A stretch of DNA of 23,394 nt from Gemmatimonas sp. UBA7669 (lineage in GTDB: Bacteria; Gemmatimonadota; Gemmatimonadetes; Gemmatimonadales; Gemmatimonadaceae), in NCBI RefSeq assembly GCF_002483225.1, contig NZ_DLHL01000040.1, positions 1-23,394 of the forward strand, read 5' to 3'. Below the pieces are notes generated by a model. The model had not been told where the DNA came from. It ran no database searches and saw nothing but the letters and a program-made list of their open reading frames with translations. Shown in pieces: positions 15,492-23,362 of this stretch (positions are counted from its first letter, which is position 1; every line of letters begins with the position of its first letter). Both the position numbers and the translations under genes were made by a program.

Positions 15492-16339
15492 CCGAACTGA
15501 TTCCGGGGGTGGGCACCACGTTCACCGCGTTGCCGACGATCACCCTGTTCGCCGGCGCGCATCGCGGATTCAGTCCGCCGCGCAACGAGGACATCATCAG
15601 CAACACGACCGGCAGCGTGGTGGAGCTCGATCCCGAGCGCAGCTGGAACTACGAGGCCGGCCTGCGCTGGGTACCACGTGCCACGTGGACGGTGGACATG
15701 ACCGCCTTCCGGATGGACTTCTCTAACCAGATCATCCCGGCCAGCGTCGCCGGTGGTACCGGCGCCACGCTGACGAGCGCTGGCCGCACGCTGCATCAGG
15801 GGCTGGAGCTGGACGTCCGCGCCGACCTGGGTGCCGGGCGCGCCGTGACGCCGTTCGTGCGGCTCGCCACGACGTGGGTGCCGGTCGCGCGCACCGTGGG
15901 CACCCGCTTCGCCTACATCGGGACCGGTGGCGCTGACGTCGCGAGCAAAGTGTACGCTGAGCAGAATGGGACGGGTACGCGCAGCCGGCTGGACGTGAGC
16001 GGGAAGCGCCTGCCGTATGCGCCGGAGCTGACGACCACGGCGACACTCGGTTTGCGGCATCGTGGCGGCGCCGACGCATCCGTCGAGGCGGTGCACATCG
16101 GCCAGCAGTTCGGCGATGCGGCCAACACGCGTGTAACCGTGGCCGATGGGCAGCAGGGCATCCTGCCGACGAACACCGTCTGGAATGTCGCCGGGAACGT
16201 GCCGCTGCGGCGACTGGGCCTGATCGCGTTTGCGACGGTCAAGAACCTCTTCGGGGAACTCGTGATTGTGGATCGCACCCGAGGGCTGCTACCAGGTGTA
16301 CAGCGCTTGGTTCAGGTAGGCGTCGAACGGTCATTCTGA
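15476..16339 (+). pseudogene. TonB-dependent receptor, C-terminal part only
   Basis: This frame encodes about 285 residues of beta-barrel. The opening (SLTELIPGVGTTF, then LFAGAHRGFSPPRNEDII) is a conserved mid-barrel segment of FecA-like receptors. LDPERSWNYEAGLRW, a MDFSNQIIPAS strand, the motif GRTLHQGLELDVRA and the terminal LVQVGVERSF barrel signature follow. Plug, TonB box and about half of the barrel are missing. It lacks its own start; a GTG at 15509 exists but would give a fragment without a signal peptide. It is in a different frame from the aminotransferase fragment, so no fusion protein is made. The intact receptor would be involved in ferric-siderophore or metal uptake. The left boundary is approximate. 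Confidence 0.8.
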
Positions 16340-16358
16340 TCACGGGTTGCCACGCCAC

Positions 16359-16374
16359 GCGCGGCATCCCGCGC
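16359..16374 (+). terminator. hairpin after the TonB receptor fragment
   Basis: GCGCGG and CCGCGC pair across the loop CATC, 20 bp after the receptor stop codon. It is short and GC-rich with no U tract, and may be the original terminator of the receptor gene. Confidence 0.35.
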
Positions 16375-16393
16375 GCCGGCAGGACCTACGGAT

Positions 16394-16807
16394 TCAGTTG
16401 AACGAGTCTCCCAGATTGTCGGGGCAATTCTTGGTGTCGTTAGCGTAATGAGGAGGCACACGAGGCGGCACATCGCTAAACCGCTGTCTCGCGCAACTCA
16501 TTGGAAAGTGAGTCAGAAAGTGCGCGACGCGACGCGAATCGCTCCGCACTAGCCCCACGACGCCCGCCTCTACGCCGTCGTCAGGTTCCGCGACAGCGGC
16601 AATGCTCACGTCGGCCGTGCTCAATGCCGGGGCGGTGTTCACGCCATCGCCCACTATCGCCACACGTTTAGACTGCCCACACAGACGCTCGATGTGCGCC
16701 GACTTCGCCTCTCGCAGGACCTCGCCGAGCGCGGCCAGTGAGATCACGCCCTGGCCCGCCTCGATAATCTCGCCCGCGAACCACCGGATCTGCTCGCTTG
16801 GCGTCAC
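16394..16807 (-). pseudogene. degraded P-type ATPase fragment
   Basis: The frame contains KRVAIVGDGVNTAPALSTAD, then VEAGVVGLVRSDSRRV. This aligns by eye with residues 598-645 of the intact ATPase at 2377-4524 (HRVAMVGDGVNDAPALAMAD, then VEAGDVVLVRSDPRDV). The hinge aspartate of GDGxND is replaced by threonine, conserved glycines are lost, and nothing before or after matches a P-type ATPase well, so it is a dead scrap. The surrounding residues SEQIRWFAGEIIEAGQGVI are not recognisable. It could be a relic of an older copper pump locus here. Confidence 0.7.
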
Positions 16808-17476
16808 ACTAGCGGCCGCACGATCGTGGTTTCGCCGGCCCGTGTCGTGCAGCGGAGCGATGGACGCTTAGCTGCGCGTTGCCACTCGAAGTCGTACCGC
16901 ATGTCTTCCGCGTGCCGGTCGGTGTTGTTGAACCACTGCCGGAAGAATTCGATCTGGAGCGTCGTCGCCGTTGGCAGTGGGCATCCGCCACGATCCGGCT
17001 TAAGACACCGCGGATCATCCTGCGCCTCGAGCGCCGCTCGTTGGATAATCCGGTGCCTCTCCGTGAGCATCTCGAGGGGTCGTGTACTGCTTGTTCCAAA
17101 GGACCGCATCGGTGGGCGTGCGCTGCGCAGCCATAGACTGCGGCGAGGGCGACACCGGTCGCGGCATTGTCGCGATTTGTCCGGCCGCCGCGCTGCCTGA
17201 TCAGGCATTCCCCGGTTCTCTCGCGACGGCTGGAACACACCGCCCGTTCACGCGCGTGAAATACGGAGAGCCCGCGTCATTTGGGGCACTCGCTTCTATG
17301 CTATCGTGCCACGTGCATGTATCGACGCTGCGTCGATTGGACGGCGAGCAACCGCTCATCGCCACGACAACCGCAGCACACGGCGGAGCCGGACCGCAAA
17401 TCACCCGGTGCCACGCGCCGAGCCAGCGGCGTCGAAAGCTGCCGGTGGCTCCGACGCGCGACGTCGATACTCGAAC
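16808..17476. other. non-coding or decayed stretch between pseudogene and storage protein
   Basis: No convincing gene is present. A minus-strand frame (16804-17238) has a plausible protein-like portion, LQIEFFRQWFNNTDRHAEDM, flanked by low-quality Arg-rich sequence; it may be the remnant of a gene, but I cannot identify it. No dyad, tandem repeat or insertion-sequence end stands out. Together with the preceding three fragments it forms about 2.5 kb of decayed DNA. Confidence 0.45.
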
Positions 17477-17845
17477 TCATACCACCCTGCTGCCCATGCG
17501 CTCGCAGGACTCGGCACACCGGCGACATGCCTCCGCGCACTGCTGCATCATCGCATCTCCTCCGCCTACGGTCTCGCACGCACGCGCGCAGGTACGACAA
17601 GCCTCGGCGCACACCTTGCACGCCTGCGCGTACATATACGAGCCGCGGAGCATGACATCTGCTGAGGTGTGGCAGATCTTCGCGCAGTCGACGAGGATGT
17701 TCTGGTGTTCGACGCTGGCATGCTGGCCGCCGAGCGTGAGACAATGCACGGCAGTGGCCGTGCACGTGGCGTAGCAGTCGAGGCATTCGCGGATGCACTG
17801 CTGCATCTCGGCATTCGACATGCCATGCGAGTGGTCGTGGGCCAT
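17477..17845 (-). CDS. csp: Cys-rich four-helix copper-storage protein (Csp/DUF326)
   Basis: A 122-aa protein with 16 cysteines (17, 21, 24, 28, 35, 54, 58, 76, 79, 83, 86, 90, 103, 107, 110, 114), arranged as CxxxC and CxxC on predicted helices. This is the pattern of the DUF326 four-helix-bundle copper storage proteins, which pack many Cu(I) ions in the bundle core. There is no signal peptide, so it should be cytosolic like Csp3. A His-containing N-terminus (MAHDHSHGMS) may act at the mouth. ATG 17845 is chosen for the GGAG five bases upstream and because the longer frame has no better site. It is transcribed alone, with operator site 5 about 100 bp upstream. Role: buffering cytosolic Cu(I). 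Confidence 0.92.
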   Translation of the reverse strand: MAHDHSHGMSNAEMQQCIRECLDCYATCTATAVHCLTLGGQHASVEHQNILVDCAKICHTSADVMLRGSYMYAQACKVCAEACRTCARACETVGGGDAMMQQCAEACRRCAESCERMGSRVV

Positions 17846-17947
17846 GGGGTCTCCTGGAGGTAGGCGGCGCGAGCCGCATGAGCCGCCCTTCTCGAAGCTC
17901 GAGGGCGCGGCGGGTGTCTTCCATCGACTGCAGGAGGCGTACCGTGC

Positions 17948-17962
17948 TTTATCCCGCGTAAA
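17948..17962. promoter_or_regulatory. shared operator dyad, site 5
   Basis: TTTATC-CCG-CGTAAA, the same 15-bp form as site 4, lies in the gap between the copC-copD stop and the Cys-rich storage gene, 103 bp upstream of the latter. It would bring the storage protein under the same repressor as the left module. No clear -10 box is visible nearby. Confidence 0.5.
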
Positions 17963-18061
17963 TGCGCACATCGACACGGTTTGACGCGCGGACATCTGAC
18001 CAGCCGTCCGGCCTGCAGCTTGGCTGAACTGCCGTGAGACGTGATGCTGGCCGGCTCGCGG

Positions 18062-19555
18062 TCACCGCGTTGTCATCTCCATGCCCCGCATGTCCATCGG
18101 CGTCGGCGTGGCGACGAGCACCGCCGTGACAATCAACACGAGCACACCGACGAGCAGTTCGACTTGCGCCAATGATTTCATCCTCGCTGTCCCGGCGACC
18201 GTGCTGATTGTGGGTTTCACGCGGAGCCAATTATAAGCGCCGGTGCCGCCCACGACAGACAGAAGGGCCAACTTGGCCAAGAGCGTCCGCCCATACCCCG
18301 TTTGCCATAGCGCGGACACCTCGCTCACGTGCAGCCATGCGGCGAAGACGCCCGTCGCCGCCACGAGACCGGCAAAGAGCAGTGCGGTTGGCGAGAACGC
18401 ATTGAACAGTTCCGCAACGGCTGCGCCACGCTCCTCGTCCGGTAGCCGCATCGCCACGGGCAGCCCCGCGACCAACACGACAAGAAGGCTGCCGAGCCAT
18501 CCGCCAGCGCCGATCACGTGCAGCGTGTCCGCAACGATCGCGAGCCCCGCGCGTTCCGGAGTTGCCGCGGCGTGCCCCGATAGCGCTGGCGTGAGAGCAA
18601 GCGCGAGGACCCCGAGAACGGCCAGCCCCCAGCCGCCAGTACCGCGGATCGCCGAACGGAAGCCTGCGGCCGCGACTACCGTACCTCCGATCTGGAGCAG
18701 CCATCCCCGTCCCCACACCGTCTCCATCAGCATCGCGCGGACGAGTTGCGGATCGAAGGTCGCGCCGGGGGAATGCATGGCGTAGGACTGTGCGCCCATG
18801 CGCAGCACCGCCGCCACGGCGACGAACGCCGTGCCAAGCATGCCGATGCGGGCAGCGCCATGTCGCGCGCTCGCAAGCAGTAAGCTGTCCGCACCATGCC
18901 GCCGCTGCAGCAGATGTAGCACCGCTCCCTGAAACGCTCCGGCGCCGATGGCCATCAGCAGGCCGAGATACAGCAGGGCGCGAATGGCTACGTATCCCAC
19001 TGACTCCACGCCGAAACTCGCACCTTGGGGCATCGATGCTGGATCGTGATGCGCTTCCGGCCGCACTTCAGCCGGTGCGGCCGCGCTCGGCGGGGATGTA
19101 TCGAGCGACATCTGCGCCGTCGGCTTCGCGCCGGATGCAACGGTGAAGGTGTATCGACCGCGCACCGGATGTCCGTCATCGCCGGCGATCTGCCACACCA
19201 CCGTGTAGGTGCCCGCGGCCAAGGTGCCACGAATGTCTGCTACGAGTGCTCGCCGCGTTTCCGCCGCGAGTCGCACTGGCGACAGCGCCACCGCCGTTCC
19301 TGACGCATCCAGCAGCTCGAGTCGACTGAAGGCAAGTGCTGGTGCTTCCGTGAACACCAACCGCAACTCGCGCGGAACGACCGTCAGCGAAGAGGCAGCT
19401 GCCGGTGTCGAGCTCTTGAGAGATCCGTGGGCACGCGCGGTGGAGGGTAGGACGGCGAAGAGCGAGAGTGCCAGCACGACAAACAGCGGCAGGCGACCGT
19501 GAGAGAGGATGTGTCGCATTCTGCCACGCGACGTCAGTACTGCGACGCGAGTCAT
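18062..19555 (-). CDS. copD: CopC-CopD fusion, copper-binding and membrane protein
   Basis: A 497-aa fusion. ATG 19555 overlaps the preceding stop (ATGA), which suggests coupling; ATG 19519 is an alternative. A signal-like helix (residues about 20-42) is followed by a CopC domain at 43-140. H43 after the cleavage site and DGHP 127-130 are the expected Cu(II) ligands, with VPRELRLVFTEAP as the core strand. A linker rich in Pro/Ala/His leads to a CopD domain of about eight helices, from VGYVAIRALLYLGLLMAIGAGAF to VELLVGVLVLIVTAVLV, including ADTLHVIGAGGWLGSLL and its conserved His. CopC binds copper in the periplasm and CopD is thought to move it across the inner membrane. It is last in the copA-copB-CHRD-like-copCD operon. 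C-terminal MDMRGMEM adds Met ligands. Confidence 0.92.
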   Translation of the reverse strand: MTRVAVLTSRGRMRHILSHGRLPLFVVLALSLFAVLPSTARAHGSLKSSTPAAASSLTVVPRELRLVFTEAPALAFSRLELLDASGTAVALSPVRLAAETRRALVADIRGTLAAGTYTVVWQIAGDDGHPVRGRYTFTVASGAKPTAQMSLDTSPPSAAAPAEVRPEAHHDPASMPQGASFGVESVGYVAIRALLYLGLLMAIGAGAFQGAVLHLLQRRHGADSLLLASARHGAARIGMLGTAFVAVAAVLRMGAQSYAMHSPGATFDPQLVRAMLMETVWGRGWLLQIGGTVVAAAGFRSAIRGTGGWGLAVLGVLALALTPALSGHAAATPERAGLAIVADTLHVIGAGGWLGSLLVVLVAGLPVAMRLPDEERGAAVAELFNAFSPTALLFAGLVAATGVFAAWLHVSEVSALWQTGYGRTLLAKLALLSVVGGTGAYNWLRVKPTISTVAGTARMKSLAQVELLVGVLVLIVTAVLVATPTPMDMRGMEMTTR

Positions 19556-20574
19556 GCAGGCGGCTTCCGAGTAACGGGAGGCTTGATAGGACCCATTCCG
19601 GGCATCTTGCTGTGGTCCATGCCTGGCATCGCCACTGGCGCCGACTTGGCTGCGGGTTTCGCTGCGAGCTTCTTGGCGGGCTTCGCAGCGGCTTCTGTCG
19701 CCGGCCTGGCGGCCGGCTTCGCCGTTGTGCTTGCTGCCTTGGCGCTTGCAGCAGCCCCGCTGCCTCCCGGTGCAGTCGGCACCTCGGGCATGTCCACGCC
19801 CATCTCGGATATCCCCGGCATCTGCGCCATCATGCGTTGCAGCACCGGATCACTCATCACGCGCTCACGAATCACCGGGTCGGTCATCATGCGCCTGTGG
19901 ATCGCCATCAGGCTCGTGTCTGTCTCACCCATGACCGACTTGCGCATATTGGGAGTCGATGCGCCGACCGCGCCGTTGGACGCACCTGTTCCCGCCATGT
20001 TCATCGAGGGATGGTCCATCGTCGAGTGGTCCACCGCCGCTGGTTTTCTACCGTTCGGCGAGGTAGTGAGCTCTCTGACGTCCGCGCCGATAGGAGCAGC
20101 TGTGTTTCCCAAGACTCCGCATGCGAGTGTCGTAGCAGTTGCGCCGGCGGCCGGAGCGCCGGCCGATGACTGTACGAGCACATGGAACGGACCGTCAGCG
20201 GCGAGGGACGCGCCGAGGTTCGCTCTGCCACTGGCGCTGCCGGACGCATCGACGGTGATTGCCGGGTACGCGCCTGGCGCGCCCACAAGCCCCTCGTCGC
20301 GCGCGCACGAGCCGCGTCGCACGGACCAGACTCGCACGGCGCCCGGTTGATCACCGGACCAGCGCAGTTGTACCGACGTGCCGTTCACGGTGGCGGTCCC
20401 GGTTGCCCCCCGTGAGCCAAGGAGGTTGGCCAGTAGTGCGCTCCTCGCGTTTCCCTGCGGTTGCGTTGCCATGCCCGCGTGGTTGACGAGCGTGCTCACT
20501 CCTGCCTGCGCCTGCAGGAGCGCGCCGCCGGGGATGCCTAGCGCGACAAGTGCCGTGACGATTGGAACGCGCAT
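19552..20574 (-). CDS. secreted CHRD-like protein with Met-rich and Lys/Ala-rich tail
   Basis: A 340-aa protein. ATG 20574 has GGAGG eight bases upstream and begins a signal peptide (MRVPIVTALVALGIPGGALLQAQA). A domain of about 120 residues follows that resembles CHRD/Cu-Zn-SOD-like beta sandwiches (ATGTATVNGTSVQLRW and GPFHVLVQSSAG), with two cysteines (RGSCARDE, TTLACGVLG) able to form a disulfide. The middle is Met/His-rich (DHSTMDHPSMNMAG), then MTDPVIRERVMSDPVLQRMM, two near-repeats. The tail is a Lys/Ala/Pro-rich, histone-H1-like stretch (AKPAARPATEAAAKPAKK) ending in MPGMDHSKMPGMG, a probable copper-binding motif. It lies between copB and copCD in one operon. Periplasmic copper binding is inferred; the Lys/Ala region may bind the cell envelope. 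Confidence 0.72.
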   Translation of the reverse strand: MRVPIVTALVALGIPGGALLQAQAGVSTLVNHAGMATQPQGNARSALLANLLGSRGATGTATVNGTSVQLRWSGDQPGAVRVWSVRRGSCARDEGLVGAPGAYPAITVDASGSASGRANLGASLAADGPFHVLVQSSAGAPAAGATATTLACGVLGNTAAPIGADVRELTTSPNGRKPAAVDHSTMDHPSMNMAGTGASNGAVGASTPNMRKSVMGETDTSLMAIHRRMMTDPVIRERVMSDPVLQRMMAQMPGISEMGVDMPEVPTAPGGSGAAASAKAASTTAKPAARPATEAAAKPAKKLAAKPAAKSAPVAMPGMDHSKMPGMGPIKPPVTRKPPA

Positions 20575-20638
20575 CGGAAAACCTCCGTTGTCGACGCAGG
20601 GCACCGAGCCCCAAGAAGGTGAAGCGGGATGGTCGCGC

Positions 20639-21463
20639 TCAGCGCCAGATCCGCAGACCGGCCATGATCGTGCCGACACGTCGTCGCTCGCCAAGGTTAT
20701 GGGTCGTCGGGGCACCGATGCCGGTGCGCCGAAGCACCGAAACGCCCACGTACGGCGCGAACTTGCGCCGGATCTCGTAGCGCATGCGCGCGCCGACCTC
20801 GACATCGTTGAGTCCGGAGTTCACGCCGATCTGCCGTACCGCCTGCGCAGCCGCGCTGATCTCCACCCATGGCTGCACGATGAGGCGTTGCGTGACGAGC
20901 ACATCGAACGACGACTGCACTTCGAAGGACACGTCACCCTTGTCGCTGACCAAGAGGATGGGCTCCACCTCGAACCACCCGGGTGCCAAACCGACCACGC
21001 CAATCGCGAGCATCCCGCGCGTCAGCCGACTACGTGCGCCTGGCCGATCGCTCGATGGATTGCCAACATCCACCAGCACCACGTCGTTGCGCACGCGCGA
21101 GTCGACGCGGGCGCCAGCGACAACCGACCAAAACGGCGTGATCAGTCGCCCGTAGAGGACGTCAACCTGAAACTCCCCGCCGCCGGACACGCGCGTCGAC
21201 TGCTCACCCTGCAGTCGCAGGAACATCCGCCGGTAGTCGCCGCCGATCCAGCTGACCAGCTCGACGTCCACCGGACGCGCTGGTTGATTCGCGTGCACTT
21301 CAAGTTGCTCCGCGAGAATGAACGTGCGGATGACGCGATCGAGGTCCATTCTGTGTGAGCCTTCTCCCAGCTGCGCATCGGCGCGTACGCTCAACAGCGA
21401 GGCGAGCGAGAACACGACGGCTTGCCGCCAGCCTGCGCGAGCGCGCGGGAAGGGGCCGGTCAT
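20639..21463 (-). CDS. copB: CopB outer-membrane copper-resistance protein
   Basis: A 274-aa outer-membrane beta-barrel. ATG 21463 overlaps the copA stop (ATGA). A signal peptide lies within the first 35 residues (AVVFSLASLLSVRADA). Family features are VDVELVSWIGGDYRRMFLRLQGE, LYGRLITPFWSVVAGARVDSR and GMLAIGVVGLAPGWFEVEPILLVSD, and the barrel end VGTIMAGLRIWR. Plasmid CopB/PcoB proteins usually carry a long Met-rich repeat before the barrel; this one lacks it, and the Met-rich function may have moved to the neighbouring 19552-20574 protein. It follows copA as in Pseudomonas and Xanthomonas copAB. The barrel is thought to help bind or export copper at the outer membrane. Confidence 0.9.
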   Translation of the reverse strand: MTGPFPRARAGWRQAVVFSLASLLSVRADAQLGEGSHRMDLDRVIRTFILAEQLEVHANQPARPVDVELVSWIGGDYRRMFLRLQGEQSTRVSGGGEFQVDVLYGRLITPFWSVVAGARVDSRVRNDVVLVDVGNPSSDRPGARSRLTRGMLAIGVVGLAPGWFEVEPILLVSDKGDVSFEVQSSFDVLVTQRLIVQPWVEISAAAQAVRQIGVNSGLNDVEVGARMRYEIRRKFAPYVGVSVLRRTGIGAPTTHNLGERRRVGTIMAGLRIWR

Positions 21464-23354
21464 GACGCGCCTCCTTCGCCCACCGTCATCGATCCGTCCG
21501 GCTCCGAAACCTGAAATACCCGGAACATGCCAAGGTCCATGTGGAAGAGCACATGGCAATGAAAAGCCCACGGCCCCGGGTCGACGGGTGTTGCGAGCAA
21601 CGACACCCGTTCCGCCGGCTTGACGTTGACGGTGTGCACGCACGGACATTCCGGCCCGTGCCCGTTCTTGAGCTCCATGAACACACCGTGCAGGTGCATG
21701 GGGTGCGCCATCATGGAGTCGTTGACGATGGTGAGCCGGATGCGCTCACCGTGTTTGAGCGGGATCGGATCGGGCGCGTCCGAATACTTGATTCCGTTGA
21801 TCGACCACATGTAGCGTTCCATGTTGCCGGTCAGATGCAGCTCGATTTCGCGTGCTGGCGGCCCGAAGGTCTCGGCCGGTGTGAGGCGCTTGACGTCGGT
21901 CCACACGAGCACGCGCCATCCGTCTTCGCCGAGTCCGGCGCCCGGCTCCGAAAGACGGCTCCGTGTCTCCATGGCCGTGCCGGCACTCGCCGAGCCATGC
22001 GTGCTTCCAGCGTGTATCACCGGCTCCGGGATCGTACCGGGGGCCCGAAGATTCGAGGCGCGGATGATCGTGCCGTCGCGCAACGTCCCCTCGAACGCGC
22101 CGCGCCCCCCCGACGCGCCCATGCCTGGCATGCTACTCATGTCGTGGCCGGCGTGTCCCGACACGGCCGCCGCAGCCAGCTTGGGCGCAGTAGCGGGCAT
22201 ATCCATACCGGCCATGGTCGCATCCGCGGCGGGCCTCGCCGACGTCTGCACCCCCGACATGTCCATGCCGGGCATCGCCAGTTCGCCATGCCCGCCCATC
22301 CTCATCGCCATGCCCATGTCCATCATGCCGAGCGTGGGACGCGGGCGACGCTTCGGAACCTCCGCAGTCATGCCCGCACGCGGCGCAAGCGTGCCCCGCG
22401 CATGCCCCGACCGGTCCATCGACTCCGCGAATATCGTGTACGCGCGATCTTCCGTCGGCTGCACGATGACGTCGAACGTCTGTGCAATCTCGATGCGGAA
22501 CTCATCGAACGTTACGGGCTGCACATGCTGGCCACTGGCCTGCACGAGCGTCATCTCGAGCCCAGGGATGCGCACGTCGAAATACGAGCCCGCACCGGCG
22601 TTGATGAAGCGGAGCCGCACCCGTTCGCGTCGTCGGAACAGTCCGGTCCAGTTGGAGGCGGGTGGCAGGCCGTTCAGGAGATAGGTGTACGTCGAGCCCG
22701 TGACATCCGAAATGTCGATGGGGCTCATTCGCATCTTGCCCCACTCCCATCGATCCGCAATGGTGGCGCGCAGGCCGACCCGGTCGACGTCCTTGAAGAA
22801 GTCACTGACCGTCCGCCGCTGGAAATTGTAGTACGAGCGTTGCTTCTTGATGTTGTCGAGGATCTTGAGCGGATTCTCGAACGACCAGTCGGACAGCATG
22901 ACCACATACTCCCGGTCGTACTGAAACGGCTCGGGCTCGAGAGGGTCAATAATGAGCGGCCCATAGTGCCCAAGCTGCTCCTGAAAGCCCGAGTGGCTGT
23001 GGTACCAGTAGGTTCCGTACTGTCGGAGCGGAAACTCGTAGACGAATGTCTGCCCCGGATGAATGCCGGAGAAATTCACGCCTGGCACGCCGTCCATGGC
23101 ATTCGGTACGAGGAGGCCGTGCCAATGGATGGACGTGTCCTCACGAAGCCGATTGGTCACGTGGATGTTCGCGCGTTCCCCCTCCCGGAATCGGAGCAGC
23201 GGCCCGGGGATCGAGCCGTTGATCGTCGTGGCGATACTGCGGCGACCTGCGAAGCCGATTGCGAGCGGTCGATGACGAGCTCGACGCGATTGTTGCTGCC
23301 CACCACGCGCGTTTCGACATCGGGAATGAGCTGCGAGCCGTTTGCGGGCGACAC
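21460..23354 (-). CDS. copA: CopA multicopper oxidase, frameshifted N-terminus
   Basis: The first gene of the copAB operon encodes a periplasmic copper oxidase. From 23160 leftwards it shows TSIHWHGLLV, YWYHSHSGFQ, the late HPMHLHGVFME and the type 1 site WAFHCHVLFHMDLGMF, all copper ligands. A Met/His-rich block (MDMGMAMRMGGHG, MPGMDMSG, HAGHDMSSMPGMG) sits before the last cupredoxin. The N-terminal strand, VELVIDRSQ, is in another frame from GRRSIATTINGSIPGPLLRF. One missing base near 23259-23262 would restore a typical CopA sequence. The upstream frame opens at a stop at 23379-23381 and offers only GTG 23354; the usual Tat signal is absent, so the 5' end is apparently cut at the right terminal repeat. 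It may be non-functional unless a sequencing error is involved. Confidence 0.85.
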
Positions 23355-23362
23355 CGAAGCCG

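Noticed and set aside
17082..17774. 230-aa plus-strand frame, part Cys-rich
   Set aside because: Its Cys-containing part is antisense to the storage protein, and the rest has low-complexity His/Arg sequence.
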